This document shows, in pieces, positions 48,204 to 56,304 of a stretch of 64,000 nucleotides of DNA (the stretch's first letter is position 1; each line of letters opens with the position of its first letter). Below the pieces are notes generated by a model. The model was given only the letters and a program-made list of their open reading frames with translations. It was not told the origin of the DNA and did not search any database. A program made the translations under genes and the position numbers. Source of the stretch: Phycisphaerales bacterium (GTDB taxonomy: Bacteria; Planctomycetota; Phycisphaerae; Phycisphaerales; UBA1924); assembly GCA_016709445.1 (NCBI GenBank), contig JADJMV010000018.1, positions 1 to 64,000 of the forward strand. The letters run 5' to 3'.

Positions 48204-48291
48204 CTTGGCGTTCCGGCTCGCGAGCACGGGGCCCCGCGAGCCCGCGGGCGCCCAATGAGGTCCCCGCGAGCGCAACCCGGAGGCGTCGGCC

Positions 48292-49713
48292 ATGTTTCTG
48301 AGAATGATCTACGACGACCGGCTCGCCCAGGCGGCATACGTCATCGGCTGCCAGCGAACCGGCGAGGCGGTCGTCATCGACCCCGAACGCGACGTCGATC
48401 GTTACATCGCCCTCGCCGCCGCCAACGGTCTCAAGATCACCGCCGTCACCGAGACCCACATCCACGCCGACTTCCTCTCGGGATCACGAGAACTCGCGCG
48501 TCGAACCGGCGCGACCGTCTACCTCTCGGACGAGGGCGGGCCGGACTGGACCTACCGCTGGCCCGCCGCGGGCGGCGTCGAGGTCCGCCTGCTCAAGAGC
48601 GGCGACACCTTCAAGGTTGGCAACATCCAGCTCCAGGCCGTCCATACCCCCGGCCACACCCCCGAACATCTCATGTTCATGGTGACCGATCTCGGCGCCG
48701 GCGCCACCGAGCCGATCGGCATCGCAACCGGTGATTTCGTTTTCGTCGGCGATCTTGGCCGGCCCGACCTGCTCGAGACCGCCGCCGGACAGGCCGGCGT
48801 CAAGGAGGGATTCGCCCGGACCCTGAACCAGAGCGCCGTGAAGTTCCTCGACCTGCCCGACTACCTCCAGGTCTGGCCCGCCCACGGCGCGGGCAGTGCC
48901 TGCGGCAAGGCGCTCGGCGCCGTCCCCAGCTCCACCGTCGGCTACGAGAAGCGCTTCAACGCCTCGCTGCGCCACGCCGGCCACGAGCGCGAGTTCGTCC
49001 AGTTCATCCTGGATGGACAGCCGGCGCCGCCGCTCTACTTCGCGCGCATGAAGGCCGAGAATCGCGACGGAGTCCCGCCCCTGCCCGAGCTGCCCCACCC
49101 CGGCCGACTCGACGCCGGTGCGGTCGACGGCCGCACCGTCGCCATCCTCGACACCCGCCCCTGGCCCGCCTTCCGCGACGGGCACCTCCCCGGCTCGCTG
49201 TGGGCTCCCGTGAGCACGCAGCTCCCGATGGTCGCCGGGAGCTACATCGAACCCGAGCAGCAGATTGTCCTGGTCTGCGAGCCCGCGCAGGTCGAGGCCC
49301 TCGTCCGTGACCTCGTCCGCATCGGCCTCGACCGTGTCATCGGCTACGTCAGTGCCGCCGATATCGCGGGGAATCCCTCGCTCGAGTCCACCCCGGAGAT
49401 CGACGCCGCGCAGCTCAAGCAACGCCTGGGCAGGCACGGCGGGGCAGATAGTGGTACCTTCATCCTCGATGCTCGCAACGAACACGAGCACGCAGAGGGA
49501 GCCATCGATGGCGCGCTCAACATCGCCCACACCAGGCTCGGGCCGAGGGTCGCCGAACTCCCGACGGATCGAACCATCGTCTGCCACTGTCGAAGCGGTG
49601 TCCGCTCCGCGGCCGCGACGGCATTCCTCCGGCGGCAGGGCCTCGACGTGATCAATCTTGCCGGAGGGTTCCTCGCGTGGGAAAGCGCCGGCGGCCGAGT
49701 CGCCCGCGCCTGA
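48292..49713 (+). CDS. MBL-fold persulfide dioxygenase/rhodanese fusion
   Basis: A 473-residue fusion. Residues 1-240 form a metallo-beta-lactamase domain of the ETHE1/persulfide-dioxygenase type (THIHADFLSG, HTPGHTPEHLMF, GDFVFVGDLGRPDL, WPAHGAGSACG). Two rhodanese domains follow: the first (about 270-365) lacks the active Cys, the second (about 370-465) has VCHCRSGVRSAAA with the catalytic Cys and VINLAGGFLAWE. Such proteins oxidise persulfides and move sulfane sulfur. It is followed by a TauE permease (39 bases) and, convergently, by an Rrf2 regulator, suggesting sulfide/persulfide handling. Confidence 0.93.
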   Translation: MFLRMIYDDRLAQAAYVIGCQRTGEAVVIDPERDVDRYIALAAANGLKITAVTETHIHADFLSGSRELARRTGATVYLSDEGGPDWTYRWPAAGGVEVRLLKSGDTFKVGNIQLQAVHTPGHTPEHLMFMVTDLGAGATEPIGIATGDFVFVGDLGRPDLLETAAGQAGVKEGFARTLNQSAVKFLDLPDYLQVWPAHGAGSACGKALGAVPSSTVGYEKRFNASLRHAGHEREFVQFILDGQPAPPLYFARMKAENRDGVPPLPELPHPGRLDAGAVDGRTVAILDTRPWPAFRDGHLPGSLWAPVSTQLPMVAGSYIEPEQQIVLVCEPAQVEALVRDLVRIGLDRVIGYVSAADIAGNPSLESTPEIDAAQLKQRLGRHGGADSGTFILDARNEHEHAEGAIDGALNIAHTRLGPRVAELPTDRTIVCHCRSGVRSAAATAFLRRQGLDVINLAGGFLAWESAGGRVARA

Positions 49714-49752
49714 TCCGCTTCCCGCGCCGCGGCGCCCATCGTCGGAGGGTGT

Positions 49753-50590
49753 GTGGTCTACGCCGTCGCCGGAGCCCTGGTCATCGGCATCAGCCTCGGG
49801 CTCCTCGGCTCGGGCGGATCCATCCTCACCGTCCCCGTCCTGGTCTATCTGCTCCACACCCCCGACAAGCTCGCGATCGCAGAGAGCCTCGCGATCGTCG
49901 GCGGTATCGCGGCTGTCGGTGTCGTCCAGCACGCCTTCCGGCGCCACACGCAGTGGCGCTACGTCCTCTGGTTCGGCATCCCCGGCATGGCGGGAGCCTA
50001 TCTGGGCGCACTCGCAGCCAAGCACGTGCCCGGCGCGCTCCAACTGGCCCTCTTCGCGATCGTCATGCTCGGCGCCTCGTGGGCCATGCTCCGCGGCGGA
50101 GCCCGGAAGGCCGCGCCGAATGACGCGCCGGCCGAGGGCGGCCAAGCGCCCAGGGCCGCCCGCCTTGCCGAGGTCGTCGCTATGGGCGCCGGCGTCGGTG
50201 CCATGACCGGGTTCGTCGGGGTCGGGGGCGGCTTTCTTATCGTGCCCGCGCTCGCCCTCCTGGTGCGACTGCCCATGCGGGAGGCCGTAGGCACGAGTCT
50301 TGCCATCATCGCCCTCAACTCCGCGGCCGGCTTCCTTAAGCACTCCCGCGTGCTCCCCGAACTCGGCCTCCAGATCGACTGGGGCCTCATCGCTACGTTC
50401 ATCGTGATCGGCGGCGCGGGGAGCATCGCCGGCGGGTTTCTCGCCTCGCGCGTGCACCAGCAGAAGCTGCGGCGGATCTTCGCCGTCTTCCTCGTCCTCA
50501 TGGGGGCTTTCATCCTGATCCGCGAGGCCCCGCGCGTCCTGGCCGGTCCGACGCCCGCGCCCGTGTCGGACGATGGGGGCAAAGGGCTAG
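49753..50590 (+). CDS. TauE/SafE sulfite exporter-family permease, C-terminus probably frameshifted
   Basis: A TauE-type permease of about 280 residues with about eight membrane segments. Family features are GISLGLLGSGGSILTVPVL, FGIPGMAGAYLGALAA, GFVGVGGGFLIVPALALLV and IGGAGSIAGGFLASRVHQ. In the written frame no stop occurs until 51216 and the sequence runs antisense through the whole rrf2 gene, which is not credible as protein. A one-base change in the GGGGG run at 50575-50579 reaches a TAG at 50588-50590 that abuts the rrf2 stop; 49753-50590 is 3n+1 bases. The start GTG has a GGAGG-type site. Substrate is probably sulfite, sulfoacetate or thiosulfate. Confidence 0.8.
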
Positions 50591-51084
50591 CCCTCGGAAG
50601 CCTTCGATCGATGGGTCAGGATCGTGACCGCTTCCGGACGCTTCGGGCCGGGCGGGAAGTCGCACCGCTTGTCGAGGTTCAGCGGCACGATCTGATCGAC
50701 CAACAGGTCCGAAATCGTCGTGCCCCCGAGGCGCTGTTCGGCGTCGCGGACCAATTCCGCAAGAACGCTGTGCAGGGGGCAAAGCCCCCCAGCGTGCTCG
50801 GTCAGCGCCAGCGGGCACGAGTTGATCCGCGGGAGCGGTTCCAGCGCCTCGACCACGTCGAGCATGGTCAGCTTGTTCGGGGCGAGTGCCAGGGCGAAGC
50901 CCCCGGTCGGTCCCCGTTGGCTGGAGACGATCCCCGCCCGCGCCAACGTGTTGAGCACCTTGGACATGTAGCCCTCGGGCACCACCGTCGCGGCGGCGAT
51001 GGCCTGGCTCGTGGCGTTGTCCCCCTCGGCCTTGGCGAGGTAGATGACGGCACGAAGAGCGTATTCGGTGGTTCTCGAGAGCAT
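50587..51084 (-). CDS. Rrf2-family transcription regulator
   Basis: A 165-residue winged-helix regulator of the Rrf2 family (NsrR/IscR/RsrR relatives). The helix-turn-helix is in residues 1-75 (MLSRTTEYALRAVIYLA, VPEGYMSKVLNTLARAGIV, GPTGGFALALAPNKL). The sensing part has SCPLALTEHAGGLCPLH, with two Cys and a His at the place where Fe-S-binding members have three Cys; one ligand may be a non-Cys residue. It is divergent from ccoN, with a 22-base palindrome between them, and probably controls the oxidase operon and itself. Confidence 0.9.
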   Translation of the reverse strand: MLSRTTEYALRAVIYLAKAEGDNATSQAIAAATVVPEGYMSKVLNTLARAGIVSSQRGPTGGFALALAPNKLTMLDVVEALEPLPRINSCPLALTEHAGGLCPLHSVLAELVRDAEQRLGGTTISDLLVDQIVPLNLDKRCDFPPGPKRPEAVTILTHRSKASEG

Positions 51085-51135
51085 GCTTCCAGCCCGGGCT
51101 CCGTCGGGATCGGACGCCCATCGGTAAATGTGCGG

Positions 51136-51164
51136 TTGACAGGATTGTATTTGCAGAGAAAGAT
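51136..51164 (+). promoter_or_regulatory. ccoN promoter: TTGACA (-35) and a weak -10
   Basis: TTGACA at 51136-51141 is a consensus -35 box. Seventeen bases later AAAGAT (51159-51164) is a weak -10, so full activity may need a regulator. The -10 lies inside the palindrome. Transcription would start near 51171, about 85 bases before the ccoN ATG. Confidence 0.55.
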
Positions 51165-51172
51165 ATCTGCAA
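51144..51172 (-). promoter_or_regulatory. rrf2 promoter: TTGCAG (-35), TACAAT (-10)
   Basis: On the minus strand TTGCAG (51172-51167), a 17-base spacer and TACAAT (51149-51144) form a good sigma-70-type promoter. The -35 box is one arm of the palindrome, so the palindrome-binding protein would repress or control it. The leader to the rrf2 ATG is about 50 bases. Confidence 0.65.
51151..51172. promoter_or_regulatory. 22-bp palindrome, probable Rrf2 operator
   Basis: TTGCAGA, an 8-base centre (GAAAGATA) and TCTGCAA form a perfect 7-bp inverted repeat of the size bound by Rrf2 dimers. It overlaps the -10 of the ccoN promoter and the -35 of the rrf2 promoter, so one bound dimer could control both directions. 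Confidence 0.6.
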
Positions 51173-51254
51173 GTCCGATTGAGGGATCCGCGGAGAGTTT
51201 TTGCCGCCCATCGTGATCGACGAAGCGTGCAGGCGAAGAAAGGGGTTTGTTCGG

Positions 51255-52475
51255 ATGAGCCAGACACAGGCGGCCGGCGGTACCGGCGCGATGCAGGAAT
51301 TCACCTACGACGACGCGATCGTCCGGAAGTTCTTGCTCGCGACCCTGCTCTGGGGCGTGGTCGGCATGCTCGTGGGGCTTCTGATCGCCGTCGAGATGGT
51401 GCTCCCCGACCTGAGCATGGGGATCCCTTTCCTCTCCTTTGGGCGGCTCCGGCCCCTCCACACCAACGCGGTGATCTTCGCCTTCGCCGGCAACGCCGTC
51501 TTCACCGCCGTCTACTACTCCACACAGCGGCTCTGCAAGGCCCGCATGTGGAGCGACACGCTCAGCAAGCTCCATTTCTGGGGCTGGCAGCTCATCATCG
51601 TCTCAGCCGCCATCACCCTGCCGCTGGGCATCACCCAGGGCAAGGAATACGCCGAGCTCGAGTGGCCCATCGACCTGGCGATCGCCGTGGTCTGGCTCGG
51701 CTTCTTCGGCACCAACTTCTTCATGACGCTCGTCAAGCGTCGTGAGCGGCACATGTACGTCGCGCTGTGGTTCTACATCGCCACCATCGTCACCGTGACG
51801 ATGCTCCACGTCTTCAACAATCTCTGGATCCCCGTGGGCCTCGTCCACCTCATCAAGACCGGGCAGATGCCCTCGCCCGAACTGGTCATGAAGAGCTACC
51901 CGATCTACGCCGGCGTCCAGGACGCCTTCATGCAGTGGTGGTACGGCCACAACGCCGTGGCCTTCTTCCTCACCACGCCCTTCCTCGGGCTCATGTACTA
52001 CTTCCTGCCCAAGGCCGCCGACCGTCCGGTTTACTCCTACCGCCTCTCGATCGTGCACTTCTGGTCGCTCGTCTTCATCTACATCTGGGCCGGCCCGCAC
52101 CACCTGCACTACACCGCCCTCCCGGCCTGGGCCAGCTCGCTGGGCATGGTCTTCAGCGTCATGCTCTGGATGCCCAGCTGGGGCGGCATGATCAACGGTC
52201 TGCTCACGCTCCGCGGCGCCTGGCACAAGGTCGCCGCCGACCCCGTCCTCAAGTTCTTCGTCATCGGCGTCACCTTCTACGGCATGTCCACCTTCGAAGG
52301 CCCGATGCTCAGCGTCAAGACGGTCAATTCGCTCAGCCACTACACCGACTGGACGATCGCCCACGTGCACTCGGGCACCCTGGGCTGGAACGGGTTCATG
52401 ACCTTCGGCATGATCTATTGGCTCGCGCCGCGCCTCTTCCAGACGCAACTCTTCAGCAAGAAGCTCGTCGCCTTG
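51255..52475 (+). pseudogene. ccoN: cbb3 oxidase subunit I (ccoN), C-terminus deleted and out of frame
   Basis: The frame from the ATG at 51255 encodes CcoN to about residue 405. Heme and CuB ligands are present: RPLHTNAVIF (His near 69), GHNAVAFFLTTP (near 232), PVYSY, WAGPHHLHYTALPAW (HH near 282) and DWTIAHVHSGTLGW (His 370 and 372). At SKKLV (52455-52469) the frame becomes nonsense, while RLVVLGGYNILRTWAARPKAYD continues in another frame into CcoO. In other CcoN proteins about 65-70 residues lie between KLV and YN, including the last helices, so a segment of about 200 bases, not a multiple of three, is missing. N and O were probably one fused protein. Confidence 0.85.
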
Positions 52476-52636
52476 TCGTGCTCGGCGGGTACAACATCCT
52501 CCGCACCTGGGCCGCGCGGCCCAAGGCCTACGACGTCCCCGTCGTCCGCGCCCCGGCCCTCACCAAGGCCTATACCCCCGGCGCCGACGAGCACGCCGAG
52601 TCCCGCGTCCACGCCGTCGTCTCTGGCGGCCACGCC

Positions 52637-53440
52637 ATGGACCGCTTCATCCAGGCCGCGTGGCACCGCCGGTGGGAACGCCTCCCCATCAAGTTCACCA
52701 TGTGGGTGATCGTCGCGGTCGTGACCGCCTCGCTCTTCGAGATCATCCCGCTCTATGTCATCAAGAGCAACATCCCCACCATCGCCAGCGTCAAGCCCTA
52801 TACCCCCCTGGAGCTCGCCGGGCGGGACGTCTACGTCGCCGAGGGCTGCTACAACTGCCACTCGCAGATGATCCGCCCGATCTACGCCGAGACCAAGCGC
52901 TACGGCGAATTCAGCAAGCCCGGCGAGTTCGTCTACGACCATCCCTTCCAGTGGGGCAGCCGGCGCATCGGCCCCGACCTCGCCCGCGAGGGCAAGGTCC
53001 AGGCCAGCGGCCTCTGGCACCTCAACCACTTCTTCGATCCACGCTCCATCAACCAGCAATCCATCATGCCCCTCTACCGCACCCTCCTGGCCTCCTCCAC
53101 CAACTTTGGGGATATCCAGGGACGCGTTGACGCCATGGCCATGCTCGGCGTTCCTTACGGCGACGCCATCAACGCCGCCCCCGACATGGCCCGCGAACAG
53201 GCCCGTGCCGTCGCCGCCGCCACGCTCCAGGAGGCCGGTGGATACACCCAGATCCGGCCCGATATCTGGGACGTCGTCAACGGCGGTGTGCCCGCCAGCG
53301 AGCAGGAGGCCGTCGAGATCCTCAGCCAGAAGAAGGTCATCGCTGTCATCGCCTATCTGCAGCGGATGGGCACCGACCTGGGCAAGTCCGCCGATGCCGC
53401 GCCCGCCCCGACAGCCCTGAATGCCGGAGCCGGCCAATGA
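52637..53440 (+). CDS. ccoO: cbb3 oxidase subunit II (ccoO)
   Basis: From an in-frame ATG at 52637 this encodes 267 residues of CcoO, a membrane-anchored monoheme c-type cytochrome: membrane segment TMWVIVAVVTASLFEIIPLYVI and heme motif CYNCHSQMIRPIYAE (about residues 71-85). Late in the protein, QSIMPLYRTLL probably supplies the Met ligand. The open frame extends upstream to the ccoN junction near 52466, and the linker (GYNILRTWAARPKAYDVPV) shows it was once continuous with ccoN. Whether it is still translated depends on reinitiation. It overlaps ccoQ by four bases. Confidence 0.88.
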   Translation: MDRFIQAAWHRRWERLPIKFTMWVIVAVVTASLFEIIPLYVIKSNIPTIASVKPYTPLELAGRDVYVAEGCYNCHSQMIRPIYAETKRYGEFSKPGEFVYDHPFQWGSRRIGPDLAREGKVQASGLWHLNHFFDPRSINQQSIMPLYRTLLASSTNFGDIQGRVDAMAMLGVPYGDAINAAPDMAREQARAVAAATLQEAGGYTQIRPDIWDVVNGGVPASEQEAVEILSQKKVIAVIAYLQRMGTDLGKSADAAPAPTALNAGAGQ

Positions 53441-53622
53441 CCCTCGGCGAACTCACCATCAACGATCTGTCCATCTACGCCGAAGTGGCGATGGTGATCT
53501 TTCTTGTCATCTTCCTCGCCGTCGCCGCCTGGGCGGTACGCAAGCCGAAGAACCAGCTGAACACGTGGGCCCGCCTGCCCCTCGATGAAACCGCCCCGGC
53601 CCGCCCGGACACCAAGAACTGA
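53437..53622 (+). CDS. ccoQ: cbb3 oxidase small subunit CcoQ
   Basis: A 61-residue single-span protein (AEVAMVIFLVIFLAVAAWAV) with a short cytosolic tail beginning KPKNQLNTWARLPLDE. Size, position between ccoO and ccoP and the ATGA overlap identify it as CcoQ, which stabilises the oxidase under oxygen stress. Confidence 0.85.
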   Translation: MTLGELTINDLSIYAEVAMVIFLVIFLAVAAWAVRKPKNQLNTWARLPLDETAPARPDTKN

Positions 53623-53637
53623 CCGAAGGGAATACGG

Positions 53638-54240
53638 ATGTCCTCGACACACCAAGACGACAACCTGATGGCCCACGACTACGACGGGATCCGCGAGTAC
53701 GACAACCCCACGCCGGGGTGGTGGCACGCGATCTTCATCGTCTGCGTCCTCTTCGCCGGGGCCTACCTGCTCTTCTTCCACCTCAGTCCCTACGGCTGGA
53801 CGATCTTCGACCAGCAGGACGCGACCGCCAAGCGGATCAATGACAAGGCTCAGGCCATCCTCAAGGCCACCTACGGCTCGCTCACCCCGGACCAGGACAA
53901 CCTTGTCAGGCTCAGCGGCAACACCAACGCCCTCGCCGCGGGCAAGGCCATCTTCGAGGGCCGCTGCGCCGCCTGCCACATGCCCGACGGCCGGGGCCTC
54001 GTCGGTCCCAATCTCACCGATGACTTCGCCAAGAACTACAAGATGCCCGGCGACATCTACAAAGTCGTCTCCGGAGGCGTCCCCGGCACCGCGATGGTGG
54101 CATGGGAACCCCTGCTCGGGCGCGACGACGTCGTCCTCGCCGCGTCCTACGTCATCTCGCTCCGCGGCGCCCACCCCGCCAACCCCAAGGCCCCGGAGGG
54201 CGAGCCGCTCCCCGAGTGGCCCAAGCCCGCCGGAGAGTAA
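53638..54240 (+). CDS. ccoP: cbb3 oxidase subunit III CcoP, single-heme form
   Basis: A 200-residue membrane-anchored c-type cytochrome that brings electrons to the oxidase. The N-terminus has IREYDNPTPGWWHAIFIVCV, with one helix, then a soluble domain with one heme motif, CAACHMPDGRGLVGPNL (Cys110-His114), and a late MVAWEPLLGRDDV. Classical CcoP has two CxxCH motifs and about 280-300 residues. Here there is only one, so either this is a single-heme variant or one domain is lost. A GAAGGGA site precedes the ATG. Confidence 0.88.
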   Translation: MSSTHQDDNLMAHDYDGIREYDNPTPGWWHAIFIVCVLFAGAYLLFFHLSPYGWTIFDQQDATAKRINDKAQAILKATYGSLTPDQDNLVRLSGNTNALAAGKAIFEGRCAACHMPDGRGLVGPNLTDDFAKNYKMPGDIYKVVSGGVPGTAMVAWEPLLGRDDVVLAASYVISLRGAHPANPKAPEGEPLPEWPKPAGE

Positions 54241-54285
54241 GGGCGACTCCGTCGTGGGCGGAGCGCCAGCAAAGGAACCGGTGCC

Positions 54286-55795
54286 ATGTCCACGACCACC
54301 GAGCCGCACGAGACCGATCTGAGCGTCCTCTCGACGCTGAACGCCGACGGATCGCGGCGTTGGATCAAGCCCAAGCCCTCCCGCGGCCGCTTCTGGAAGC
54401 GCCGACGCGTCCTCGCGTATGCCCTCATCGCCCTCTTCACGCTGATCCCCTATATCAAGATCGGCGGGCGGCCCATGGTCCAGCTCGATATCGGCCGGCG
54501 CGTCTTCTCCCTCTTCGGCTCGGTCTTCTTCCCCACCGACACCGTGATTCTCGCGCTCCTTGTCGTCAGCTTCTTCGTCTTCATTTTCCTTCTCACCGCC
54601 CTCTTCGGGCGCGTTTGGTGCGGGTGGGGCTGCCCCCAGACCGTCTACATGGAATTCCTCTTCCGTCCCATCGAGCGGCTCTTTGAGGGCGAGCCCGGCA
54701 AAAAAGTCCGCAAGGGCGCCTGGCGAAAGCCCGCCAAGTGGGCCACCTACCTCGTCCTCTGCATCTACCTCGCGCACACCTTCCTCGCCTACTTCGTCGG
54801 CGTTGATCAGCTCAGGCTGTGGATCACCCGCTCCCCATTCGACCACCCGGCGCCATTCCTCGTCATGGCGGTCACCACCGGCCTCATGATGTTCGATTTC
54901 TGCTTCTTCCGCGAGCAGACCTGCCTCGTCGCCTGCCCCTATGGAAGGCTCCAATCCGTCCTCCTCGACCGAAACAGCCTCATCGTCACCTACGACCCGA
55001 CCCGCGGAGAGCCCGCGGCCAAAAAGCCGCAGGCCCGCCGCGGACGTCTCCCTTGCTGTCGTCGAGGCCCCCAAGCAGGGCGACTGCATCGACTGCCACA
55101 AGTGCGTCACCACCTGCCCGACGGGCATCGACATCCGCAACGGACTCCAGATGGAGTGTGTCCACTGCACCCAGTGCATCGACGCCTGCGACGATGTGAT
55201 GGACAAGATCGGCCGGCCCCGCGGGCTGATCCGCTATAGCGCCCAGGCCCGCATCGAGGGCGAGAAGCAGCACTTCCTCCGCCCACGTGTCGTCATCTAC
55301 CCACTCATCCTCGCCGCGCTCCTCACCGGACTCATCACGGTCCTCGGGAGTATCAAGGACGCCGAGATCACGGTGGTCAGGGCCCGGGGCGGGCTCCCGT
55401 ATTTCCGCGTCGAGGAGGCCGCCGGCGACCAGATCGGCACACGCCTCAGCGTCCGCGTCCGGAACCGGACCGACAAGCCCGTCGACTACGACTTCGCCCT
55501 CCCCGATATCCCGGGGGCGACCGTCAGCCGGGGCGACGGGCCCGTCCACGTCGAGGCATACGGCCTGGCCACCGCCGAGATGGTCCTGCTCCTGCCGCCC
55601 CGGGCCTACAACGAGCACGGAAGGCGCGAAGTCCGCCTCGCCGTCACCGGCTCCGATGGGTTCGCCACGCAGGTGCCCTATGGTCTCATCGGCCCGGCGT
55701 GGCTCGAAGGCCGCGACGAAGGTGAGCATGGCGACGAGCGGCGCGATCACGAGGTCGTGCCCGGCAAGCAGCACACCCCGGAACCGGATTCCTGA
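54286..55795 (+). pseudogene. ccoG: Oxidase assembly factor ccoG, frame broken near 55020-55040
   Basis: A polyferredoxin needed to mature cbb3 oxidase (copper or heme delivery). The first part (start 54286) has the membrane helices with WCGWGCPQTVYMEFLFRPIE and CLVACPYGRLQSVLLDRNSL. After VTYDPTRGEP the frame changes: AADVSLAVVEAPKQGDCIDC and the [4Fe-4S] motifs CIDCHKCVTTCPTGIDIRN and CVHCTQCIDACDDVM continue in the next frame. The total, 1510 bases, is 3n+1, so one extra base somewhere in 55020-55040 (for example the AAAAA at 55021-55025) explains it. The C-terminal Ig-like domain is intact. Confidence 0.88.
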
Positions 55796-55798
55796 TCC

Positions 55799-56302
55799 AT
55801 GAGCCAGAGCAGACCCCTTATTCCCCCGCACGTCTTCTGGCCTGGCATGGTCTTCGCCCTGATCGGCCTGAGCCTCACGATGGTGACCATCACCGTCGTT
55901 GCCGCCGTGCGCGACCCCTCCTTTGCCGTCGAGAAGGACTATTACGAGAAGGGCCTCCACTGGGATCAACACCTCGCCGAGCAGCAGCAGATGGACCTGC
56001 TCGGCTGGACCGTGCGGCCCGCCCTCGGGGCGGCAGACGCCGAGGGCCGCCGCGTGATCTCCCTCCGACTCTCCGGCCCCCACGGCGACCCCATCGAGGG
56101 CGCCACGGTCAAGCTCTCCTACTTCCACAACGCGACCGCTTCGGAAGTGGTCGAGGCCAGCCTCGCGCCCGCGGCCGAGCCCGGCCTCTACCAGACCGAT
56201 CCGGCGCCCATGCGCCCCGGCTTCTGGACCCTGAAGCTCGACATCCGCAGCGGGGACGACCATTGGGCGCGGGAACAGACCCTCGAGGCTCGCGCGGAGT
56301 AA
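55799..56302 (+). CDS. fixH: FixH-family oxidase assembly protein
   Basis: A 167-residue single-span protein. HVFWPGMVFALIGLSLTMVTITVVAA is the membrane segment (residues about 11-36), and DPSFAVEKDYYEKGLHWDQHLAEQ is the FixH signature; an Ig-like periplasmic domain follows. It assists assembly of cbb3 oxidase. The start is 3 bases after the ccoG stop. It is intact in the same transcript as the broken ccoG and ccoI. Confidence 0.93.
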   Translation: MSQSRPLIPPHVFWPGMVFALIGLSLTMVTITVVAAVRDPSFAVEKDYYEKGLHWDQHLAEQQQMDLLGWTVRPALGAADAEGRRVISLRLSGPHGDPIEGATVKLSYFHNATASEVVEASLAPAAEPGLYQTDPAPMRPGFWTLKLDIRSGDDHWAREQTLEARAE

Positions 56303-56304
56303 CC

